Shown one piece after another: positions 1 to 9,293 of a stretch of DNA of 64,000 nucleotides. The stretch's first letter is position 1. The number at the start of each line of letters is the position of its first letter. This DNA is from Sabethes cyaneus (taxonomy: Eukaryota; Arthropoda; Insecta; Diptera; Culicidae): assembly GCF_943734655.1 (NCBI RefSeq), contig NC_071354.1, forward strand, positions 227,906,397 through 227,970,396, given 5' to 3'. The notes under the pieces were generated by a model, which searched no databases, was not told the DNA's origin, and was given only the letters and a program-made list of their open reading frames with translations. The translations under genes were made by a program, and so were the position numbers.

Positions 1-431
1 CAATTATATGGGAGGATTACAACAATGTACTCGGTCGGAGAAAGTTCTGTTGTGTTTACAGTGCAGTACAGAGTACATCACCACTTTTAGGCTTACACCG
101 TTTAGAGACGCGATTCATGCAGACTGGCAGTGTGGCCGTAAAGTAAAATACTTCACTTCTAAAGTGAGGGGTACGTCAACGGTGATTTATTACAATAGGC
201 TAAAAAAAGCGAACTGAAAATAATGTTCTGCAATTAGGCTAATGTCTTAGGGTCGCTCGTCTTTTAACGAGATTATTAATTTCAATAGAAAGTTCACTGA
301 AATAGGTCATAGAAAATAATTGTTAGCACGCGCCCATTTCTAGCAATTTTGGGGCAAATGAAGCGTATTTTACACAAGCTTTCTTGCTGCAAAACAGGTC
401 CAAGTCAATATCTCTAAACCATATGTTTGGC
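1..431. other. No recognisable gene
   Basis: Short open frames occur on both strands but none resembles a known protein, and no repeat boundary is visible here. Confidence 0.5.
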
Positions 432-632
432 CTTATTTCAAATAATTTTTTCTCGATAACGCGACAGGCGAATCGATTCGGGTTTTTTTGCATTGTAGAC
501 ATTGTATTTTATACTAATATTTACAATTTTGTTTACATATGGGAACCTTTTCCCCCCTTCCCTACGGCTCCTTGAACATGATCATTCGAAAAAAAAACAT
601 GAATTGCGGTACCATGGATTGGCGCTCGGGGG
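432..632 (+). repeat. Dispersed repeat, copy 1 (relative at 13318-13530)
   Basis: By eye this stretch aligns along about 200 bp with 13318-13530 at roughly 70 percent identity. Shared landmarks are TCGATAACG, CATTCGGGTTTT or its variant, a TACTAATATT block, a C-rich CCCC stretch and GGATTGGCG/GAATTGGCG. The second copy lies inside the DNA transposon at 8213-14095, so this may be a decayed relative of that transposon. No coding content is seen. Confidence 0.6.
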
Positions 633-676
633 ATTATCCGAAATGAAAAATTCTAAAACGACATGAAAGTACATTA

Positions 677-847
677 AATTATCTTGTCTTTGACCCATCC
701 TTTTTTGAAATTCGAACGCATAACAAAATGGCGGACATTCAAACATAAAAGTCAGTTTTTTATCCAAAAAATTGATTTTAAACTTTTCTAAAAAATACAT
801 AAATTGCAATATCGAAAAAAAGGATGGACCAAAGACAAGACAATTTT
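677..847. repeat. Imperfect inverted repeat, about 37-bp arms
   Basis: The left arm (677-713, containing CTTGTCTTTGACCCATCC) is the imperfect reverse complement of the right arm (811-847, containing GGATGGACCAAAGACAAG). The spacer is about 97 bp. It looks like a decayed foldback or MITE. No target duplication was identified. Confidence 0.6.
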
Positions 848-1567
848 ATAACATTTGAAACAAGAAAAGAAGCTAGAGAATCGCTAGAGCCGTTCGTGAC
901 ATATTTATGGTACCGATTTTGAAAACCTGGTTCCGAGAAAAACGGCATTGAAGTTTTTATGCGCTGTGCAATCGTTCCAGACATGCGCGGTACAAATAAC
1001 TGTAACTTTGTCATGTTTTGGAATTCATCGAAACGGCTTCAAACTCATATGCTAAAAATGTTAATCTTTTGATATAAACAATAAAAAAAAATTCGATTTT
1101 TTTAAATTAAAAAAGTACTATGCCCCCTTAAGTTAAAATTAACATTTTAATCTTAAAAACAAAACGGTTTCTACGGTTTCTAAACGGTAGCATTCGATGA
1201 TAAAGTGTTTGATTACGGTACACGATTCATTTTTGTTGTTTAAATATCAGATTTTAGTGAGAAAATTGGTCAACAAAAAAAACAGTTGCATGTCGTCGTC
1301 AAACATTTAATACCAGACTTCACAGCTTTCACTCGATTTTTGTCACAATCTTGTCTAAATTATGTTAATCTGTTTTGTTTATTTGTTCAACTGTGCTTAC
1401 TTTTGATTGAGTAACATACTAATAGTAATAAGTAATAATGAGTATATCTCGTTCGAGTACTGTCGGTTTTGTTCTAGTTTAAATTTTTAAAATGATTTGA
1501 AATAATAAAAATCTGATATCTTTCAAAATTTCATTATTTCTCAAATTTTCCAAACATTTTATTAAAC
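848..1567. other. AT-rich non-coding stretch
   Basis: Homopolymer A and T runs predominate. I see no gene, no clear repeat boundary and no RNA gene. Confidence 0.5.
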
Positions 1568-1663
1568 TTGATGCCTCCAATTTAGTTTCAATTTTTTATT
1601 ACCCAGTTAGGTAGTTTTACCATCACAAATACAAATTTGAAGAAATTTTTTTAGAGGCATCAA
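1568..1663. repeat. Small hairpin element, 10-bp inverted ends
   Basis: TTGATGCCTC at 1568-1577 is matched by its reverse complement GAGGCATCAA at 1654-1663, giving a 96-bp unit. The arms continue as weakly complementary A/T-rich sequence. It could be a tiny MITE or a chance palindrome. Confidence 0.3.
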
Positions 1664-1862
1664 TAGATTGTAAAAATTCAACTCACTGATAGGCTAATTG
1701 TTTCCTAAAACCACCACCATTCATCGCATTGCTGCGAACGCAGATTGATTCTCACGGACTATTCATACTTACTGTGTAATGCGAAACCCTAAGGCAGCTT
1801 ACTTCAAACATAACCTGTTCCTGATTGATTATTCACCCTTCGCCTTAAAATTGTTGCAATTG

Positions 1863-1884
1863 TCGGGGGCTCGGAGGCCCCCGA
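1863..1884. other. GC hairpin
   Basis: TCGGGGGC and GCCCCCGA form a perfect 8-bp stem around a 6-nt loop. It is conspicuous in AT-rich DNA and lies beside the LINE fragment at 1930. No run of T follows, so terminator-like function is not implied. Confidence 0.5.
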
Positions 1885-1929
1885 AACGCGCTCGTAACAC
1901 ATCCTTCGATCCGTGGTAGCTTTGATCAG

Positions 1930-2745
1930 GCGCTTCAGTTGTCCGGAAAACCGTACTCGTGCATTATCTGCCATAGCTGTTCGCGTTCAACTGTATCGTA
2001 TGCTGCTCTCAAAACCACGAAAATATGATATGTACTCCCAACTTTTCTGAAGGATTTGTCAGAGAGCAGAAACTTGATTCGTAGTACTTGATACCGCTCT
2101 ACGAATTCTACGACGAGGTAGACGACGTAACAAAATCTGGGAGAGCATCTTGCAGGTGACGTCAACCACCGTAATACCGGTTGCCTTTTTTGTAGATGGG
2201 ACAGACTACACCTCTCATCCACTCCTCCGGTAGTTTCTCCTCCTCCCAAACCGTTAAAATTATCCTGTGAAGTACCGTTGCTAGCGGTTCTTGGCCATTT
2301 TTGTACAGTTCTGCCGCGAGTCGGTCCTTTCCAGTGGCTCTATTATTCTTCAGCTGACCGATTTCTTGCTGTATCTCCTCGAGATCGGTAGCCGGCACGC
2401 TGTTAGTGTTTGAAGGTACTCCTAGGTTAACGTCCGTTGCGTCTCCTTCTGTTATATCGCCATTGAGATGTTCATCGAAGAGCTGCTTCCACCTGCTGAC
2501 TACCTCGCGCACGTTTGTGATTAAATCTCCTCCGTCGTCCCTACACATGTCAGGTTTAGGTGTGTAGCGCTTACGAGTTTGGCACTTGCGCGTGTCACTA
2601 GCCCGGAATCCTGGTCAACTCATTCCGCGTTCGTCTATACTTGGCCAAATTCTCCCACGTGGTAATGCTTAGACGGTTTTTTCAAGCTCTTTTTTTCATC
2701 TCCTCCGCTTGTTGGCATTCCTTGGCACAACACTGTGCCTCCTTT
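1930..2745 (-). pseudogene. LINE reverse transcriptase fragment (RTE-like), copy A
   Basis: Read on the minus strand this is a degenerate piece of a non-LTR retrotransposon pol protein. The segment from about 2590 to 2162 carries YTPKPDMCRDD, RWKQLFDEHLNG, ATGKDRLAAELYKNG and the fingers motif VVCPIYKKG. The lower segment keeps AAYDTVEREQLWQIMHEYGF, the helix after the palm A motif. The region between is shortened and frame-shifted, and the palm A lead-in reads VVLRAAYD instead of the usual FIDFKAAYD. Upstream, to about 2745, the sequence matches the linker before the RT domain in the longer copy at 4040-6500. No FADD box, endonuclease or tail remains. The clade is inferred from motif style; a related LINE clade is possible. 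Confidence 0.85.
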
Positions 2746-2997
2746 CCTGTTGATATACGACCTTAGTTTCCACTGGGGCTGGCTACCCGATCTCCGTTAC
2801 CACTGCTCGTATTCCGGCTGGTACCATGATGAGGTAGAGAAAGGATTTTGGACCAACCAATCAAGAACAATACTCAACTTAGTTTTGTAGATAATAATAA
2901 GCTCTATAAGTGCCTTAAACTTAACTTTTTCATTACCGTGACTGAGGTGATACGGTCATATACGTAGAAGTAAATAAAATTGGAGGACAAAGAGCAG

Positions 2998-3310
2998 GAC
3001 AGCCCTGCAAGAAGATCCACCGGATCATTCAAACAGGAAATCCAGGAAACTTTCCCCTTTGCAAAATGCTACGATCAACAAGCATACGCCGCTATACCAA
3101 TTTGACAATGCACAAAACCACTATCAGACAGATAGTATTCATGGATTTGACGATATTCGTCAACTCGGACACGTCGTAAAGAAAATGGCTCTATTCGGCA
3201 GCTCAACCAGCACCGGCAGAACAGATTGAACGTGTCCGATGGCTCGACTAGATCGAAAGCGATTTGCGACTTTTGAAACGCTTGGAAAATTGGCGACGAG
3301 TACAACTAGC
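2998..3310 (+). pseudogene. LINE C-terminal fragment, copy B
   Basis: The first part parallels 6085-6185 of the longer LINE copy: CKKIHRIIQTGNPGNFPL corresponds to SKEIQRCIQAGNRAYFAL, and the bases around CAAGCATACGCCGC match CAGGAAGCGTATGCCGC. Further on, at about 3230-3305, a frame reads RVRWLD, one stop, then IESDLRLLKRLENWRRVQLA, which resembles the conserved C-terminal RPRTRW...DLR...NWRR region of these LINEs. Between the two parts sequence is lost or shifted. It lies in the opposite orientation to copy A, only 250 bp away. Confidence 0.75.
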
Positions 3311-3843
3311 TTCGTAATTTTTCTGTACTCTAACAGCTGGGTGCCAAATTTCAAGTGTGTAAGTGTAGAACAAACTTTCTTCCGGAGGGGTAGGAGGATG
3401 TTGAACCCCCACATGGCGATTGTACGTTCGAAAGCCTTTGCAAGGAATACAGAATTGCACCTTCAGGTAGGCACCCCGAGATCGCGAATACCCTCGAAGC
3501 GCTGAAGAACGCTTGCTTTTTAATTTACGTAACTTGGCCATTTGTGGCACTTTTATAATTTTTGATAAAGACTGCCAAATTTGGATGCCCCGGAGTACGG
3601 CAAGTGGAACCTTGAAATTGCACAGTTAAGGTTCATTCAACTGAGTAATGTCCATCAATATTTTAAAATTCTTGCAGCAGAATTGCCGAGGAATTTTCAT
3701 AATCAATACCTTGGTGCCGTTTTCCTTATTTACCGGATCAAGCGGGACTAACATTTAAATTTTATTAGAAGACATAAAATAGTAGAAAATTGCGTATGCT
3801 TAATTAACCAAACGACCATACCTTAGTCTTCGCTCTTTTATCA
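3311..3843. other. No recognisable gene
   Basis: Overlapping open frames exist on both strands around 3160-3550, but none shows a family signature. They are treated as chance frames in LINE-flanking DNA. Confidence 0.45.
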
Positions 3844-3954
3844 GGGGTGACATTGCGCATCTCGTTTCGAGTGATTTTCGTTCGTTTCGACCACGTTAAA
3901 CAAATGGGCGTCTCGAACGAAAATCACTCGAAACGAGATGCGCAATGTCACCCC
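3844..3954. repeat. Perfect 41-bp inverted repeat
   Basis: Positions 3844-3884 and 3914-3954 are exact reverse complements over 41 bp, with a 29-bp spacer. The arms start GGGGTGACATTGCGCATCTC and include the partial internal repeat CTCGTTTCGAGTG. The bases immediately outside do not pair (A opposite A), so the boundary is sharp. It lies about 90 bp upstream of the 5'-truncated LINE at 4040. A young hairpin MITE or a foldback made at the LINE truncation point are both possible. Confidence 0.9.
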
Positions 3955-4039
3955 AGGTTTTGGCCAGCAGTAGGGCCGACTTGTCTAGTCGTTGCGTCGG
4001 TATCTTGATATAGATGATATAGATTGGTAGGCGATAGAC

Positions 4040-6500
4040 GAGAGAATATGTGTATTGAGGATAAAGGACCATTTCTTCAATTATAGCATTATTAATGGGC
4101 ACTGCCCGCACGAAGGTAGACCCGATAATGAGAAAGAAGCGTTCTACACGAGGTTGGAGGCAAGGCACGACAGCTGCTCGTCACGGGGCATCAAGATCGT
4201 CATCGGGGATATGAACGCCCAGGCCGGTAGGCAAGAAATGTATAGACCGATGGCAGGATCCCATAGCCTGCACACCGACACGAACGATAACGATCAACGA
4301 TGTATAAACTTTACAGCTTCCCGAGGTAAGGACATCCACAAAGCCACCTGGAGATCACATGACCAACGTACAATGAACCAAATTGACCACGTTCTCATAG
4401 AGGGCCGGTTTTTCTCTAACAGCACGAACGTACACTCCCGACAGGATGCGGATATTGATTCTGACCATTACCTAGTAGCAGTACATGTGCGCTCAAAGCT
4501 GTCCACCGTATACCGGATACGTCAAAGCCGCCCTCCTCGGCTGAACATCAGGCAGCTAGATAACCCGCAAGCCGCCGAGAACTACGTGCGAGTACTGAAC
4601 GAGGCACTGCCTTCTTCCGAGGAATTAGGTGCTTCAAACCTCGAAGACGGTTGGGGCAGAATACGCTCGGCCAACGGAAAGACCGCTACCGCGCACTAGG
4701 TATTGAGACTCGGAGTACACAAAATGATTGGTTTGATGGGGAATGCCAACAAACGGTGGAGGGGAAAAAACTGCTTGGAACAATTATCTAAGTATTGCCA
4801 CTAGAGAGAACCTGGCCAAATACCGACGAGCTAGGAACCAGTAGATCACGATCCTGAGGAAGAAAAAGCGCCAAAAGGAGGACAGAGATCGTGAAGAATT
4901 AGAGCAACTATTCCGAGCTAATGTCACGCGCAAGTTTTATGAGAAGGTGAACCAAACTCGGAGAGGCTACACACCGAAACCTGACATGTGTAGGGACGAG
5001 GGACGGAATCTAATCACAAACGAGCGCGAAGTGGTCGACAGATGGAAGCAGTTCTTCGATGAACACCTCAATGGCGAAATCGCAGAAAGAGGCGAAACGG
5101 AAATTAACCTAGGAGCGCCCGTGGAAGATAGTAATGTCCTAGCACTGCTGCTGAAGACCAATAAAGCCACTGGGAAGGATCGCCTACCGACAGAGCTTTA
5201 TAAACATGGCAGAGAAACGCTAACAAAGGCTCTACACTGGGTTATTTCGAGGATTTGGGAGGAGGAAAGGCACCGGAGGAATGGATAGAAGGAGTGGTTT
5301 GTCCCATCTACAAAAAGGGTGATCGACTAGACTGCTGCAACTATCGCGGTATTACGCTGGTAAACGCCGCCTACAAGGTACTCTCCCAGATCCTGTTGCG
5401 CCGCTTGTCACCGATAGCACAATAGTAGGGAATTATCAGGCGGGTTGCATGGGGGCTCGTGCAACTACGGACCAAATTTTTACTATCCGACAGATCTTGC
5501 AGAAATGTCGGGGAGTACTACGTGCCCACGCATCACATCTTTATTGATTTTAAAGCCGCATACGATACAGTCGATCGAGACAAGCTGTGGCAGATAATGC
5601 ACGAACACGGTTTTCCGGACAAACTGATCGGCGACTGATCAGAGCTACATTGGATCGAGTGATGTGTTTCGTACGCATCTCTGGGACACTCTCGAGTCCT
5701 TTCGAGACGCGGCGAGAGTTAAGACAAGGTGACGGTTTATCCTGCATGCTGTTCAACATCGCTCTTGAGGAAGTAATCTACGAGCGGGCATCGAAACGAG
5801 AGGCACGTTTTTTACCAAGGGTAGCCAACTTCTAGACTTTGCAGATAGCTTCGATATCATAGCCAGGAACTTTGCGACGGCGGAAGTAATCTACGCCAGA
5901 CTGAAAGCGGAGTCTAGGAGAATTGGGCTAAAAATAAATGCGTCGACGACCAAACACATGAAAGGAAGATGCTCAAAGGAAACAAACACGCGTTTCCCAC
6001 GGACGGTAACCGTTGACGGCGACGAACTAGATGTGGTAGAGGAGCTCGCGTATTTGGGATCGCTGGTGACCGCGGACAACAACACTAGTAAGGAGATCCA
6101 GCGGTGCATCCAAGCGGGAAATCGGGCCTATTTTGCCCTTCGTAAAACGCTATGATCAGGAAGCGTATGCCGCCGCACGAAGCTAACAATGTAGAAAATC
6201 CTTATTAGACCGGTAGTTCTTTATGGGCTTAAGCCGTGACGCTGCTCACGGAGGACATACGCACTCTTTCCGTGTTTGAGCGGAAAGTGCTGCGGACGAT
6301 ATTTGGTGGAGTACAAACTGAAAGCGGAGAGTGGCAGAGGCATATGAATCACGAGCTACAGGCACTGCTTGGGGAGACTCCCATCGTACATCTCGCGAAA
6401 GTTAGCAGGCTACGTTGGGCCGGACACGTCGTCCGGCAACGTCACGTCACGGCAACCCCCCTCCCCATTCACTACAAAAAAATTAAATATTCATTCTAAC
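4040..6500 (+). pseudogene. Degenerate LINE pol: endonuclease plus reverse transcriptase (RTE-like), copy C
   Basis: This is the longest LINE copy here, 5'-truncated and split over several frames. The endonuclease part (about 4055-4500) shows GDMNAQ, NQIDHVLIEGR and SDHYLVAV, the Asp/His motifs of AP-type endonucleases. After a linker, the RT part has TPKPDMCRDEG (about 4970), ATGKDRLPTELYKHG, VVCPIYKKG, CNYRGITLVNAAYKVL (about 5335), FIDFKAAYDTVDRDKLW (palm A, about 5540), LRQGDGLSCMLFNIALE and YLGSLVTADN (about 6050). The catalytic FADD box reads FADS at 5838-5849, so the second aspartate is gone. The last recognisable block is VLRTIFGGVQTESGEW...RLRWAGHVVR (about 6280-6440). Frames change at roughly 4700, 5290, 5580, 5830 and 6230. 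No poly(A) or 3' repeat tail is seen. It cannot be active. Confidence 0.93.
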
Positions 6501-7626
6501 CTTTTTATTTAAAGCTATCAAATGAATTTCAGCAAATAGAAAAAGGAAAATTTTCGAGCTTATAAGTCGGATTTTGAAGATCGCTGACAAGTCGTCGATT
6601 AATGTTTCGCGCATATCCACGCCCTTTACATCCATCCACTCAAATTCGTCTGACCTAGTTGAAAGAATCAGGACTTCCTGCTGACGTCTTGCAGCAACAC
6701 GCCTTGGAAGAACTTTTCTGACGGATTTTGTCATTTTGTGTATTCATTCAATCGTGCAATCATTCAACACTACCCTAGATGCGAAATTTAATCCGCAAGT
6801 GGCATAAACTCTATCCTTCAGAGAGCTTTTGAGTGAGAGGCAGTATAAATTAGACCGAAAAACCTTAAAAGCAGCCGTGAACTTCGGTATGAGTTTTTGT
6901 TCATCGACTGAGTTCAGCACGAATATCAAGGGAAAACATTGCCATGGGTCTCTGGTAGCATCCCGTAACCCTTAAGGAGTTTGTGCGACTGCTATTTGCG
7001 GTTGCAAAAATCTTTTAGGCAGGATGGTACTCAAGCAGCTCTTCAGCGGTGTACTGCATATTCTGTAAAGGCTTAATGGAGAGTTCATACTACATAGAAT
7101 AAATGAGTCCTGTTCACACATATATGTTAAAGTTTTCATTCAAAAAAATTGCTTTAAAATCCATCAGTACGTTGATTTTATAGAAGCCTTCAATAGTTGT
7201 ATCTTAAAATGAAGGCTAAATATAATTTCCCGAATAAATTTTCCATTTGATTTTGTTTCATGTGACGTCACATAACTTCATACCCCCCCCCTCCCCCCTA
7301 CGTCACAAATCGTCACGATTAGGCCTCCTATAAGCGTGACGTACTTTGTGGATGCCCCCTAATTGTCTGTTAATAAAGAAGGGTCACGTCTAAAGATATG
7401 TATATCCAAGCTATCTTTTTTCGTGTGACAGATTTTATTGTTGTTTTTATGCCTTTTTAAGTTACTTTTCTTATTTAATTTATGTGTTATTTCTTGTTTA
7501 TTTTTGAATATTTTTTTTGTATATTGTGATCTACCTTGTGATCACAATACGTTTTGGTCACTGGGCCAGCTTGAATTAAGTCATGTGAAACATTGTCATT
7601 TTTTTGTTAATATTGTTAGTAAATGT
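6501..7626. other. Non-coding, with a CRE-like palindrome at 7260-7273
   Basis: I recognise no gene. ATGTGACGTCACAT at 7260-7273 is a perfect palindrome containing TGACGTCA. It is followed by a C-rich block at 7285-7300 and further CGTCAC/GTGACG copies to about 7345. The cluster resembles the ends of a small transposon more than a promoter. Confidence 0.4.
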
Positions 7627-7692
7627 CTGACGGCAGAATAAACGTCAATCCTCCATGCTTGCATGTTTGAGGGACGTTTATTCTGTGTTCAG
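7627..7692 (+). other. 66-nt near-perfect hairpin (pre-miRNA-like)
   Basis: Stem segments are CTGA/TCAG (7627/7689), then CAGAATAAACGTC (7634-7646) pairing with GACGTTTATTCTG (7673-7685), then CCTC/GAGG and CATGC/GCATG around a 2-nt loop. This gives about 26 base pairs with small internal loops. Size and shape fit a pre-miRNA hairpin, but also the core of a MITE. No expression evidence is available from sequence. Confidence 0.4.
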
Positions 7693-7995
7693 TAGCCTGA
7701 AGCTGGTGTCCGCGAATATTAGAGTTATTTATTTGAATTATTTAGTTTTGTTGAATTATTTGTTTGTTGCATGCAATAGTTTTTGAGTTCAGTTAGGTTT
7801 AGTACTAGTTTTAAGATCAAGAAAATAAAAAAAATCTGCATGCAACATTTACCATAAAAGTATTCTTTAAAGTTAAATTTTGCTCGGGACACCAACTCGA
7901 TATTGTAAGCCCGCCGTTTTGTTTCGAAGAACAGTCATCGAGTTGCTGAATCGTCGGGATAGGAGAAATCACTCACACCAACAACCTTGTGAAGG

Positions 7996-8002
7996 TATAA
8001 AA
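7996..8002 (+). promoter_or_regulatory. TATA box candidate
   Basis: TATAAAA stands in the context GAAGGTATAAAAGGCGGC, a strong RNA polymerase II TATA context. A TCAGT initiator lies at about 8089, which is too far away to be its partner. The sequence to 8212 lacks a coding frame. It may be the promoter of an old LTR whose downstream part continues beyond 14096. Confidence 0.35.
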
Positions 8003-8337
8003 GGCGGCACGATGGCGCACACGAGGTCTGTTCTGGTCTATAGAACTCGGTCCATGGAGTGAAGTCCAGTGGCAGCGTTAGTCGATTAGTCAGTGTCGAT
8101 CCGCGTTTTAACAATTCCAAACTAGTGGGATCTTCTGATCCGAAGCACGATCCGCCAGAAGGCTACACGGACGTTATTTCCTGGCCGGATCAGTCGATTG
8201 GGGTGAAGTGTAGTACCGTGAACGTACCATATTCTGCGCAGTTAAGACATTTTTATGATTCCTCCGCTATTATAAGTATTCTAGAGTTAAATTGATAACG
8301 TTGATGGCAGCAACATGTAGTGCTACGGTCTATAATA

Positions 8338-8480
8338 TGAAGGCGAATATCCAAATTCTGGGAAATTACTAAAATCAGTGTTTATTCGTGCGCTTCTGGA
8401 AGGCTAATAATCCGTTTTACAATCGATGTCACCTTTTTTATATTCTTGTATTCTATGCTATGCCTACTATTTCTCCTACA
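8338..8480 (-). repeat. 3' LTR of the Ty3/Gypsy element
   Basis: This is the partner of the LTR at 12873-13015. The inner edge at 8480 is 40 bp from the stop codon of the last integrase frame. Confidence 0.95.
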
Positions 8481-8520
8481 GCTCGGCTATCCTGACGAAA
8501 TACATCGTCCTCGATGTGCA

Positions 8521-9291
8521 TTATTGTAAATCATTGTCTGGTGGTTTCCATAATTTCATATTTGTAGGATCGAATATGCCAGTGAATGGAATACGAGTAA
8601 TCTGGCATCCTTCCACATCAGTAATCACATAACGATTGTTTGGAAGTACTTTTTTAATTATATATGGACCTTTAAATTGTGCTTGTAATTTAGTTGATCC
8701 TCCAGGAATAGCATGGTTAGGAATATAAACCAAATCTCCTTCTTGGTAAACTGTATTCAATTTACATTTCGCATCATATTGCTTTTTATTATAGTTTTGA
8801 ATGGCTTTGTTTATTGCAATGGCTTTTTCTCTAATTTTTATTAAATCTCTTATCTCAGGATTTCTTTGGAAAATATTTTCTACTGTGTTACGGTTTCTTT
8901 GTCGTACCCCGAATAAAACTAGAGAAGGTGTGTTGGCAATCGAGCGACAATAAGTATTATTTATAAAATGCTCTGTATCTAATAATATTGGACCAAATCC
9001 CCTGGAAGGATTACCATCAATTATTTTAGCTAATATGGGTCTAAGCACTCTATTGAATCTTTCAACTTGTCCATTTGCTTGTGGACAAGCAGATGCTGTT
9101 AATATATGTTTTACTGAAAATTCATTTATAAAATCCTTGAAACTTCTAGACGTAAAGCAGCTTCCTCTATCTGACACTATCTGTGAAGGTGCCGAGTAAT
9201 TATTGAAATAAATTCGTAAGCATTTCAAAACTTCACTTGTATTGGTCGTTTTACAAGCAAACAGTTTAATAAATTTTGAAAAGGCATCCAC
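8521..9291 (-). pseudogene. Integrase C-terminal part, separated by a frameshift
   Basis: This frame of 256 codons follows the Gag-Pol stop directly, but in another reading frame. It opens with a non-ATG codon (GTG) and so is not a separate gene. It holds the second and third catalytic residues of integrase: D41 in SDRGSCF and E77 in GQVERFN, exactly 35 residues apart. The C-terminal segment (GDLVYIPNHAIPGGS...FKGPYIIKKV) is the SH3-like GPY/F region. There is no chromodomain. Loss of a single base near 9296 would explain the break. A programmed shift at this place would be unusual for the family, and a sequencing error is also possible. The copy is probably non-autonomous as it stands. Confidence 0.88.
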
Positions 9292-9293
9292 TA

